From Plasmopara viticola (lineage: Eukaryota; Oomycota; Peronosporomycetes; Peronosporales; Peronosporaceae), in contig MBPM02000024.1 in NCBI GenBank assembly GCA_001695595.3, positions 310,001 to 374,000 on the forward strand: 64,000 nucleotides of DNA, given 5' to 3'. Under the pieces are notes generated by a model, which saw only the letters and a program-made list of their open reading frames with translations, did not search any database and was not told the origin of the DNA. The position numbers were made by a program, and so were the translations under genes. Positions 1-9,928 of the stretch are shown piece by piece; positions within the stretch are counted from its first letter, which is position 1, and every line of letters starts with the position of its first letter.

Positions 1-563
1 TAGCAGAGGCGGTGCGTCCGTCTCCCGTTCAAAGCTAGGATACTTGGCCCAACACCGTCTTTTCGATCAGGTAGGAAATTCAGCTGTAATTCGACGAGTT
101 TAAGCAATCATACCGACAATCATTGAGGCGCGGGCGTTGCGTATAGATCCCAGCATTGGGGCGCGACATTATGACGCCAGACTATTGCACTCTGCAGCGC
201 ACGGAAGCGTTTGATGACGAAGAAGATATAACGAGCAATTGTTGGTTTGGTCCGCAAGGGACCCGGTCTCCATTGCATTTTGATCCAAAAGATAATCTCT
301 TGTGCCAAGTTGTCGGGGCCAAGTACATTCGACTGTACGCACAAGATCAAAGCGCAAAGCTCTATCCGATCCAAGGCCTGCTGTCCAACACCAGTCCAAT
401 TCATGTCGAAGAGCCAGACGATGTGCAATATCCTTCCTTTCGCCATGCGCCGTACGTCGAGTGTGTCTTAACGGAAGGGGAAATGCTCTACATTCCCTCT
501 CAATATTGGCACTATGTCCACTCTCTCTCAACGAGTTTCTCCGTAAGTTTTTGGTGGTCGTAG
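1..563 (+). CDS. KDM8: JmjC-domain protein, KDM8/JMJD5 family (C-terminal part, 5' partial)
   Basis: This is the 3' end of a gene that begins before the window. Two exons are read: up to 70 (open from base 2) and 147-563, separated by a 76-nt GT-AG intron (71-146). The first exon encodes [11 protein letters not shown] and the second continues [14 protein letters not shown], as in animal JMJD5. The Fe(II) ligands of the JmjC fold are visible: the HxD pair in SPLHFDP and the distal His in YWHYVHSL. The protein ends in SFSVSFWWS, the characteristic JMJD5 C-terminus. In the family these enzymes are 2-oxoglutarate oxygenases, described as arginyl hydroxylases and earlier as histone demethylases. 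The exact substrate here is inferred only from the family. BBS7 starts 97 bp downstream on the same strand. Confidence 0.9.
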
Positions 564-659
564 CTGCAAAAACCTGTCATAACTTATACTCGCCACGCTC
601 ACTCGCCGCGTCGTTTAAAGATCGTTTTTTGATTTTGACGCAACGGTGAGTCGTATAGC

Positions 660-2975
660 ATGACGGGGTTGACGCTCTCGCAAGTAGAACTCCTCAAAGT
701 CGGTCCTGTTGCAAGTCACCACTCGCTTCGACTCCTTCCTCTTAGCAAGAAGAAGAAAAAGGTCATTTAATCGTTCAACAGATACTTTTAACGCCTTCGT
801 TCTAACAGCTCTCATTGTCTTGATTTCTAAACGGCGTAGCAAAAATTTGTCCTTGGCGACGAATATGGCGTCGTATCGTGCTACCAAATCAAGAAAGGGG
901 AGCCACAAAACGTGTACAAGTCCGTGACACTTGCAAGCCCCGTGTCCTGCATCGTGATGGGAACGAGCAAAGGGACTGAGGACAAGACATTTGTTGCCAC
1001 GGCCCAACACGTTCACGGATTCACCAAGAAAGGCAAGGAATTTTTTAAATTTCAAAGCAATTTGGCCGAACCGTTGCGCAAGCTGCACGTGTACGACACG
1101 CGATTGTGGACACTTACGGACTTTACTTTAAATCAGTATGAAAACGGAGTGGACAAACACTCGTACGTGAGTCCCGATCGCATCAACGATGCCCTTGTCG
1201 TCCCCATGACGCACGAACAGGATTTCTATGGCCTCTTGGGCTGTCAAGACGGCGTCGTTCGAATTGTCAAAGACTCGACGTCAGTTGCGAAAAAGGCACT
1301 AGGTGCTCCAATCACGGCCCTTTGTCGGATGCCACTGACGACCGGCAAGGGTGCTGTGTCATCGAGCTTGATTCAATTTCTCTATGGTACAGCTGCGGGG
1401 GGATTCGGTCTATTGAATTACGATGGAGATCAACTCACCCTTAAATGGAAGACAACTTCTCAGTCTTTTGAAGTGAGCAAGCCAACGCACGGAAACGGTG
1501 ATCGTACGAGGCCTCAGTCGACAGCTACTATCAATTCCATGGCATGTTTCGACATTAATCGTGATGAGCAGCCCGAGATCATTGTCGGTCGCGACGATGG
1601 TCGGCTTGAAGTCTTTTCGTTTCATCTTAACTCGGGCAATGCCGTCAAGTTGTTTGAGCATGTCACGAGCGACAGTATTCGGTGCGTGCAAGGTGGCATC
1701 GTCTCCACCCCTGGCTTTGAAGAGATTGTGGCAACCACTTTTTCCGGTCGCGTCTTGAGCTTTACGACCGAGCCATTAGAGCAGCTCGACGAGGACGACC
1801 ACTATGGTCGATCACGTGGCGCTGTGCAACGAGAGACGCGCATTGCCAAGTTGCGCAAAGAGGTGACGTCGCTTGAAGACAAGATTGCGCGAATGAGCGT
1901 CCAACGAAGTGTGAGAGACAAACACGTGGTGTCCGTGACGGAAGATTTGGTGGTCAACAGTAAATTTCAACTCAACGCGGCGACAGCAGTCTATGAAGTG
2001 TCGCTTGAGATTCCAGTGAGCATTGAACTGATCGTGTTGCACTCGGCGATCCCATTGGATCTTCTCGAGAATGAAAGCAATTTAGCCATCGTGAGCAAGT
2101 CTCCCGTCGATCCTTCGAATGGGACGCACTTTTTAGCGACATATCGCTGTCTCGAGCCAACGCATCGACTGGAATTTCAAGTGCGTACCATCGAAGGCCA
2201 ATTTGGGTACGTCGAGGCCACGGTGGTAGCCAGCACACAGCCTCAATTGGCGCAAACGATTAAATTTTACGTCAAACCTTTGTCACTCCACCATCGCGTC
2301 AATGAATTGACTGAGGCTGACGAAGCAGAGTTGTCAAAGCCGTGCAATACGCTTCAGCTAAGCGGTGACGTTTCGCTTGTCCAGATCCATGATTGGGTAT
2401 CCATGTGCCTTCCTGAAGTTCCTGGTCGTCTCCAAACGGAGGACGTGGTTTTGCGCTATCGCAATACATTTCTTGGTACCTTGTTAGTGTGTCGATACAG
2501 CAAGGGCGAAGCCAGCTTCTCGACGCCTTCCATATCGGTGATAGCGATTTTGAAAGAGGTGATTACGAAGGAAGCGACAGCTCGCAAAGTTACGCTTAAC
2601 ATCGCTTTGGATATCAAAAAAGAGAGCGTACCAGTGATGCTAAGCTCCTTGCGACCGTTGCTGGATGCTAAACACGCACTGGCCTCCCAAGTAAAGCTCA
2701 TCGATGGTTTAAAGGAGTTACAATTGCATGAAGAAGATTACACGGCTTGGATGGCACCGGAATATCAACAGATTCTTGACAACTCGGAGACGATATTGGC
2801 AGACTTTAAAGCTAGTCCCAAGGCACTGAATTATCTCGCGGGGATCCTCACTGATCTCTATGTCGACCTGTGCAAGTTTCGAGGCACCAGCGCAAAGCAG
2901 ACCCTGCCACGGCTCAACCAGCTGGTTGAACATTATCACTACGATACGCTCGTCGATTTTTTCCTGCGAGAGTAG
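660..2975 (+). CDS. BBS7: BBS7, Bardet-Biedl syndrome 7 protein homologue (BBSome subunit)
   Basis: Two exons, 660-761 and 840-2975, give about 745 aa (human BBS7 is 715). The 78-nt intron was placed because the first exon (MTGLTLSQVELLKVG, then a lysine run) aligns with the BBS7 N-terminus and the second resumes with QKFVLGDEYGVVSCYQIKKG, the first beta-propeller repeat. The donor, GTCATT, is weak. Other conserved stretches include FTKKGKEFF and EIIVGRDDGRLEVFSF in the propeller. A predicted coiled coil follows at about residues 360-390 (RIAKLRKEVTSLEDKIARM), then the C-terminal GAE/platform region. BBS7 is part of the BBSome, which moves membrane proteins in cilia and flagella. In an oomycete this implies a role in the zoospore flagellum. 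No frame damage is seen. Confidence 0.93.
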
Positions 2976-5900
2976 CGAGCGAGGTATCGGTGAATAATTT
3001 GCTTTAAATACTCAATACACATCGTGTGTGTTAGATGAGAGGCGCAACCCATTTATTTAATTATTAAACTACATGATAAATAGTAGGGAGCCCCATACAT
3101 TTACAGCATTTTAGCATGACATTTGAGTAGTTCTGATACTCCGATCCAAGGTACACTTCTGGAACCGAACAAAGTAAACAGTTATTTACCGGAAGATCGT
3201 ATACGTGTGCGTGCTGCGTGAATTTGCTACATCCGATAGCACTTGGTTACTATTCCTAAGCTTACGGGGCCAAATCGATTACCGGAACCCTCGCAAAGGT
3301 TCTGGGATGGACACAGCCCGAGCTGTTCAAATGATGTGCTAGCTTCTATAGGTCTGGCTGTATTTGTAGCCCTTCCTACTACCAAGCTATTAGAACGCGC
3401 TTCAAGCAAGCTTTATGCTCAATAAATTAGATGAAACAGGCTCCGTGAGGTCCGGTGTTTGTGCTACTATAGCTTTTAAGACCGTATAGCTTTCACCCAT
3501 GTCTAAGTGAAGAATACCAATCAACTTCTCTTTCAAAATAAGGGAATAGAGCAGTCATTTTCACGGATGATCCGTTGCACGTGATATCCGCCCCTTTTTA
3601 ATTTGTGAAGCAGTTTAATAGCTAGGCACTCGCCCGTAAATACCTATAGGCTGGAATCCTAATAGCTTATTATCGAGCAGTTGGATTGAAAGTTTCTTCC
3701 CGCGATATTTGAATTTGTCCACAGCTCCCGCTCGTTTGGCTGCAAGCAAAATAGGCGTGAGCTGGGATAAGGGTTAGTAGTCTCCTTTAGTGGGGTGCCA
3801 TTCCTTAATCAAGTCAAGCTGCCTTTTCCATGGATGGCCTAAGGATAGGCTCAACACGCACACAAATCTTATGTGGAATAGGCGACAATGAGAGAAGCAA
3901 ATTAAATCGCGCTTGTAATTGAAATGATGTGGATGAGTATCTCCTCAACCTACAGAGCATCGAGTAACCGTTTCAGTGGGCTCAATAAATCGAAACCAAG
4001 TTTAAGAAATTGAGTAAGAAAAACACCCGCAGTTTAGCAACGGCTTCGGAAGGTCGCTGGCGAAGCTGCGCCCTCAGATCTAAGAAAGCAATGATTACGA
4101 GTGGAACCAAGCGCCTTTTTAAATAAAAAAAAAGTACGCTATTACAAGCGTGTGGCTGATACACACCGTAGGGGGCTTCCCAATGAGTGCTTGACCCAAA
4201 TTGCTGTCTATAGGGGCGTTTCTAAATGGACTACGATTAATGATAGACCTGACTGTAAAGATCTCGATATGCTTGATCGTAGCACGCCATGGCGTAGAAC
4301 GCACACCTTGGATCGATTGGCAAGGCATAGTCACAGATGCTAGCTCTCGTTTCAGGTAAGAAGACGTTGATGAGTCATGCTCAAACCCTTGTTGTGCGTG
4401 AGCCTCTTACGAAAGGAAGCATGGACCGGTACACGCCCGAAACAAATACTAAAGAAATTAAATGTACTAAAAGAATTTTAACAAAAGTGAATGTGACATC
4501 GTCTGTTTAGCCTTCGCTAAAGGGGCAGTGAGCTATGACGGCGGAATTGGCTACCAAAGACGCTAATTAGCGTTCCCGATAAGCGGATTTCAAATTTTCG
4601 TAAGCGTCCGCACGATACAGCTATCGACAGATCAACCAAAGCAGGAGGTGCAGGTATTTAAGAAATGATGGGTCACGAAAAGCGGTACCTTAATTTTGCA
4701 AGGAGAGTGAGTTCGCGATACGAAATTGAATTTTAGGTGCTCGACCGATCTCGAGGCTGACGAAAAAAACAATTTCGCAGATATAATTGACGTCATGACA
4801 GGTGTATAAGATAGTGAACTTTGAAGATACTAAGCTCTTGGCTGAGTTGAAAATGATTTTTATAGAGGTAGTGCTTTTTGATAAAAAAACTCTTTCAAGG
4901 ATATAAAGTATCTTAATGGGCTTGGGCTCGAACATTTTGAAGAATTTTGGCGCCCCAGTATAACTTTGAGGAATGCTTTAATGTAGTTTATGGCCACCTA
5001 ATTTCTCACCAAATAGAGAAGTGAGGCATAAAGGAAATAATCATTTGGACGAAAATATTTCAAATTTTCCTTACAAGAATGCAAAGATTGGCACGGTGCG
5101 AGAGTCACCAATTTTGCGTCTGAATACATGACGCAAAGCGGTAATTAGTTCATGCTCACATTAAGGTAGACAATGTGCACGAACACTCACCCTACGAAGA
5201 ATTTGATCTGGTCAGCACGTCCGCGTACACGCTCTATAATGAATAGGATCTGGAAAAGGGCTACTACAAAATCAAAAAAGGAGACAGAGATTCTTTTAGG
5301 ATAGTATGCCCAGCGATTTTCAAAGAAGTGATTATTGATGCTACAAAAGCTTCAAAACGCCAGCTGTTCCGACCATTACGAGCTTTTGCTCAAACAGATG
5401 TTGGGATTATATTCGTCCATAACCACTCTAAAGGAGACCTGGCAGCTTTTTCAAACGCATGATTTTTTTTAGTCATGGCGACCAATAGACGTCACATAAA
5501 TATCGAAAAGATGTCTGAGAAATATGAGCTCTTGGCTTGACTTTTAGCAGCCATGTGACTATTGCAGACCCAAAACAACAAATCTCGTTTTGTCTTGGCC
5601 TACCACGCTTTCCAAACGATTTTGTGAGTTGAATAGGCCTTGTACATTATAATCTCAAGGATGGTATGGTCATGCGGGTGTCACAACATCTCAGTCCGAC
5701 CATTCCAAAATAAGTCGTACCGGGAAATCCAGCATAAATATAGATAACGTAGAATTAAGAGAACCTCTCTGTAGGCATCTTTCCTGGCTTCGCCGGACGA
5801 GCCGAACCTCCCAGCGTCGTTTTCGACGCTTCCGGTTTTGTATTGTGCATCACTGTAACTCGACGAAAATACTCTTTCTCTTTGCTTTTGAGCAGCTTGG

Positions 5901-6060
5901 TACAACCAATCGCAGTAAATAAGTTCAAGACATAAAACCACTTAGTAGTCGTGAAGTTCTTAGTGTGTCTTTTGGGCTTTAAGCTTTTTGTAGTTTTCGG
6001 ACCACGCAGTGTTGAGAATGTTTACGGAAACTCCTATTATGTCAAGGTGATTGCCATGTG
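2976..6060. other. Gene-free, AT-rich intergenic stretch
   Basis: No convincing gene is seen. ORFs are short and overlap on both strands. The part at about 5.16-5.5 kb (+) has a broken open frame containing DLEKGYYKIKKGDRDSF, which faintly resembles a gypsy reverse transcriptase. It lies upstream of the integrase remnant at 6.1-6.9 kb and may be its decayed 5' part. This is inference. Confidence 0.5.
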
Positions 6061-6860
6061 CATGCCGACGCGCCCTTGCGCAAGCCAGATGATATAACAT
6101 CAAGGGGGAAAGATTTATTGACGCGCAGATTTTTCACGGGTGTTAATCCAGAGACCCGATCGACATCCATATTGCTGACAGGGCTGACAGAATCTAGTAA
6201 CCGACCGCTCGACAGTAGTTGCTGCTACAACTTATAAACAAACACACGGTCTGCATTAAGAAGGCTGAATCCGGCCAATTGCAATCCAAGTCCTACCGAA
6301 AAATACTTGAAGTATAATGTGTTTGTTGAGGCAGACACCGATCCAATTTGCTGTCTTTAGGCAAGGTAAAACCCAAAAGTTGGTGCTTACCACATTTTAA
6401 TGGCCCCGCATGTACAAGAATGCCAAATGGCCAAGCTTGTAGCTTCTTCACAGAGTGTTTTGTTACCGGCGGACTGTAGGAGAATCATATACCTCGACTT
6501 TGCCTTTAGCTTGTCAAATGCTGGAAACAGCTCAAACATTGTGGTAAGTTTGTGCCAACAAAAAAAGCTGGTAAATTTGGCAACAGCATAAAAAGAGCAA
6601 GGATGAAGTTTCTATTCTCTTTAGCTTTCCGGACTTGATGTTGCCGGTTTGGGATCCACAGCTTTCTAGTGCTTTCGCCAAACACAGTTTTTACCTTTAA
6701 TAATTCACTTGCACGAAATAATTCTTAGACGTTTGGTTAGACGAATAAGGTCAATCATGTGCTCGAAGACACCAAATCATAAGGTAGGGTCATTCGTCGC
6801 TGGTTGCGGAAAGCAAAGTCGACAATATTTTTTTTCTTAAGCTACTGAAAATAAGTAAAT
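6061..6860 (+). mobile_element. Decayed Ty3/gypsy integrase remnant
   Basis: Fragments in several frames match the order of an oomycete gypsy integrase. First comes KYLKYNVFVEADTDPIC (compare the usual DLKYRILFEAHDTP). Then HVQECQ at about 6.41 kb stands for the zinc-binding CxxC region. IIYLDFAFSLSNAGNSSNIV (6.49-6.55 kb) corresponds to the first catalytic Asp segment (MDFVFGLP). TNKVNHVLEDTKS at about 6.74 kb corresponds to the TERVNRVLED segment. Stops and shifts occur throughout, so the copy is dead. The comparison is from memory of the family. Confidence 0.65.
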
Positions 6861-7533
6861 AAATTAAAGACTCCTGTGGCTTACAATAGCTTGGAGTTGT
6901 ACTGACAGCTCGGCTGCATCCGTGCTTATTTTGGGATCGTGAGCTCCAAGAAAAGCTCCGCATTCATGCAGTGGTGGAAAAATATATGGTATATAATGAC
7001 TCGGCCACACTGCAAATCACCCATTTCTACTGACATGTAATTTCACGTGTTTGAAAGACTTTTGCGCTCAATTCTTTGCGACGATGAGTCTGATAACTAA
7101 ACTCTTTTCTTCGGCTGCAACGACGTAAATTGTACTTCTGCTGAGGGCATTACCTCAATTTTCTATGATACATACACCAACACATACACGACTTTTTAGA
7201 CGATCCGCGTTTTGGAGATTGTTGTCGCTTTAGTTATGGTAAATGCAGATGGTGAGGATTTGAATGGTTACATTTTTTGGCTTGTTGGGTAACACAGAAA
7301 AGCTAGACTGCCTACGAGGAGTACAGGTAAAGCTCCAAAATGTACTCCTAATCCCCAAATTCGAGAATGTTAATCTTCATTTTTAGATAATCCAAAGTGG
7401 CGAGATATCCTTCTATGATCTCGGCAGCTTGACCATGCTGGCAATAAGCACGTACAGCGAACGAAGGCGCTCAGCACCTTGGCGCACAAATTCATCGATA
7501 AAAATGAACTTAAGTTTCTCAAGTCAAACTAAC
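6861..7533. other. Intergenic, downstream of metE
   Basis: No ORF or repeat is recognised. The 3' untranslated region and terminator of the minus-strand methionine synthase gene must lie at its right edge, but no clear signal could be placed. Confidence 0.5.
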
Positions 7534-9846
7534 TTACAGTGACGCACGAACTTCCAGAGTGGCGTCAACCATGTTGCGCAGCCCAGCAATGGTTTCGGGC
7601 CACTTGCGCGTCTTGAGACCACAGTCTGGGTTCACGACAACTTGTTGGGCAGGCAAAAGGTTCAAAAAGCTCTTGAGTTTCTTGATAATTTCCTCCTTGG
7701 GTGGCACGACAGGCGAGTGAATGTCATACGTTCCAGGTCCCAGGTCACGCTTGTAGCCAATGGCTTTAAACGAGCGAATTGTCTCGTCATCCGAGCGCGC
7801 ATTCTCAATCGAGTTCACGTCAGCGTCGATCGCGTCAATCGCGTGCATGCAGTCAGCAAACTCGCAGTAGCACATATGAGTGTGGATCGAAGTCTCGTTC
7901 TTTGCAACGGCAGTCGATAGACGGAACGCGTCCACGGCCCAGTTCAAGTACTCGTCCTTCTTCGAGGGTTTCAGCGGCATCCCCTCACGAAGAGCGGGCT
8001 CGTCCACTTGAATGACCGAGCACTTGGCAGTCTCAAGATCCGCAACTTCGTCACGAAGACACAGAGCAAGTTGAAAGGCTTGCTCTTTGCGGCTAATGTC
8101 CTTGCGTGGGAACGACCAGTTTAAAATCGTCACGGGACCCGTCAGCATACCCTTCACTGGTTTCGTAGTAAAGGATTGAGCGACAACAAACTCGCGCACA
8201 GTCATGTCAGCAGGACGTTCCAGATCGGCAAAGATGATGGGCGGGCGAACACAACGTGAACCGTAACTCTGCACCCATCCGTTTTGAGTGAAAGCAAAGC
8301 CATTCAGCTTTTCAGCAAAGTACTCGACCATATCGGTACGCTCAGGTTCACCGTGGACGAAAATGTCCAGACCCAAAGCTTCTTGAATACCAATATTAAA
8401 CGCAATCTGTTCATCAATCTTTGCACGGTAGTGCTCGAGCGAAATGTCACCAGCCTTCAGCTTGCGACGCAGTGCACGGATCTGAGGGGTTTGTGGAAAC
8501 GAGCCAATGGTCGTCGTCGGTAGCACAGGCAGTCCCTTGAGCTGTGAAGGGCGGCGTTCCGCAAACGGCGACGAGCGTTGAAAGTCGGCCTCAGTCACGG
8601 CAGCTAGACGCGACTGCACATCCTTCTTCGCGGGGTTTTTCTCGTAATATACGGCCCACGCTTTCTTGGCCGCATCGACCTCAGCTTTGGCAGCATCTTC
8701 CCCAATCTCAGCAATCTTTTTCACCACCTCGAGCTCAGCAAGCTTCTCGTACGCAAAGCTCAAGACACTTAAAAGACCATCGGTCTCGCCAGCGTTTAAC
8801 GAGGTCTCACACTCCGTCGTGTAGGGAACGTGCTGTAACGACGAACTCGTTTGAATCGTAAGCTGTGCGTTACCAGAAGCAGCGAGGACCTTTTTAATCT
8901 CCGTCACTTGAGTCACAATCGTATCAGGGTTAAACTTCCATACACTCCGACCATCAATCAAACCGGCACCAAGACGCTTGCCAGCAGGAAAGCCAAACTT
9001 TTGCAACACCGACAGGTTGTCACCACGGGTAAAGTCGAGCGAAATGGCAGACAGCGGCGAGGATGCAAACCACTGGTACACATCGTGGTTGATCTCTTCA
9101 AAGTACGTGGCGAGATTAATGGCCAGTTTTTCGTGCTGAATCGCTCCCTTTTGGCTCTTGGAACCGTAGACTGTAGGCAAATGCTTCGACAATTGCTCTG
9201 CTTGAACGCCAACGAGCGAAGGTTCGTGCACCTGAATCTCTTGCACACCTAAACCAGCAAGTTCGTTGAGGAGAGCAGTATAAAGTGGCAAGACCTTGAT
9301 CAACAAGTCGTCAAGAGTTGCGCCGTCGTACTTGCTGAGGGTCAAGTAGGTTAGGGGACCCAAGAGGATGGGGACCGTCTTGTTCGGGCCCACAACGGTC
9401 AAGGCACGCTTGATTGTCGCGATGTACGTGCCAAAATTGGCCTTTGGAGTAGACTTGGCGTTGAGTTCCGGAACTTCATAGTGGTAGTTTGAGTCAAACC
9501 ACTTGGTCATGTCAAGAGCCGGAATGCCGTCAACACCACGAGCCATGGCAAAGTACTGCGAGAGCCCAACAGGCACTGAGGCAAATCGCGGTGGCGCCAA
9601 ACCAAGGTAAAAGGTCCAGTCGAGGACATGGTCGTAGAGCGAGAAGAGGCCGACGCCCACGCGGCTGACACCCGCGTCGAGTTGCTTTTGCCAATTGGCC
9701 TCTTCGACAGCGTGTGCTACTTTAAAGAGCTCTTCTTCACTAATCTTTTTGCGCCAAAACTTCTCGAGCGCAAACTTTAGCTCACGGTTTGGGCCCATAC
9801 GAGGGAACCCTAGCGTGGCACTGTCAACGGCGACCATGTTAATCAT
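7534..9846 (-). CDS. metE: 5-methyltetrahydropteroyltriglutamate-homocysteine methyltransferase (cobalamin-independent methionine synthase)
   Basis: A single uninterrupted ORF of 770 aa (E. coli MetE 753, yeast Met6 767). It transfers the methyl group of 5-methyl-THF-triglutamate to homocysteine, the last step of methionine synthesis, in the cytosol. The N-terminal barrel starts with LGFPRMGPNRELKFALEKFW and the C-terminal catalytic barrel from about residue 430 (TTIGSFPQTPQIRALRRK). The Zn ligands are all present: His657 and Cys659 in HTHMCYCEF, Glu681 in SIENARSDD, and Cys742 in NPDCGLKTR, each 16 positions beyond the E. coli residues. Two starts are possible: ATG at 9846 (MINMVAV) or ATG at 9837 (MVAVDSATLGF). 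The second aligns better with Met6. Confidence 0.97.
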   Translation of the reverse strand: MINMVAVDSATLGFPRMGPNRELKFALEKFWRKKISEEELFKVAHAVEEANWQKQLDAGVSRVGVGLFSLYDHVLDWTFYLGLAPPRFASVPVGLSQYFAMARGVDGIPALDMTKWFDSNYHYEVPELNAKSTPKANFGTYIATIKRALTVVGPNKTVPILLGPLTYLTLSKYDGATLDDLLIKVLPLYTALLNELAGLGVQEIQVHEPSLVGVQAEQLSKHLPTVYGSKSQKGAIQHEKLAINLATYFEEINHDVYQWFASSPLSAISLDFTRGDNLSVLQKFGFPAGKRLGAGLIDGRSVWKFNPDTIVTQVTEIKKVLAASGNAQLTIQTSSSLQHVPYTTECETSLNAGETDGLLSVLSFAYEKLAELEVVKKIAEIGEDAAKAEVDAAKKAWAVYYEKNPAKKDVQSRLAAVTEADFQRSSPFAERRPSQLKGLPVLPTTTIGSFPQTPQIRALRRKLKAGDISLEHYRAKIDEQIAFNIGIQEALGLDIFVHGEPERTDMVEYFAEKLNGFAFTQNGWVQSYGSRCVRPPIIFADLERPADMTVREFVVAQSFTTKPVKGMLTGPVTILNWSFPRKDISRKEQAFQLALCLRDEVADLETAKCSVIQVDEPALREGMPLKPSKKDEYLNWAVDAFRLSTAVAKNETSIHTHMCYCEFADCMHAIDAIDADVNSIENARSDDETIRSFKAIGYKRDLGPGTYDIHSPVVPPKEEIIKKLKSFLNLLPAQQVVVNPDCGLKTRKWPETIAGLRNMVDATLEVRASL

Positions 9847-9911
9847 AGGAGAGAGAATGTGGCGCTTTCACTGGGACGGACTCAAGAACGAAGTGCGCGC
9901 CAACGAGCAGA

Positions 9912-9928
9912 TGGAGAAATGAGGTGTA
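9912..9928 (-). promoter_or_regulatory. Initiator plus FPR-like oomycete core promoter of metE
   Basis: On the minus strand, CCTCATTTCTCCATCT lies about 70-90 bp upstream of the metE start. It agrees at about 12 of 16 positions with the oomycete Inr+FPR core (GCTCATTYYNCAWTTT), and the distance suits a transcription start. CCAAT-type motifs (TTAGCCAAT, TTGGCCAAA) occur about 120-140 bp further upstream at 10045-10080. Confidence 0.5.

Noticed and set aside
8544..9252. Plus-strand ORFs inside metE
   Set aside because: Antisense to an intact, well conserved enzyme; no domain or composition of their own.
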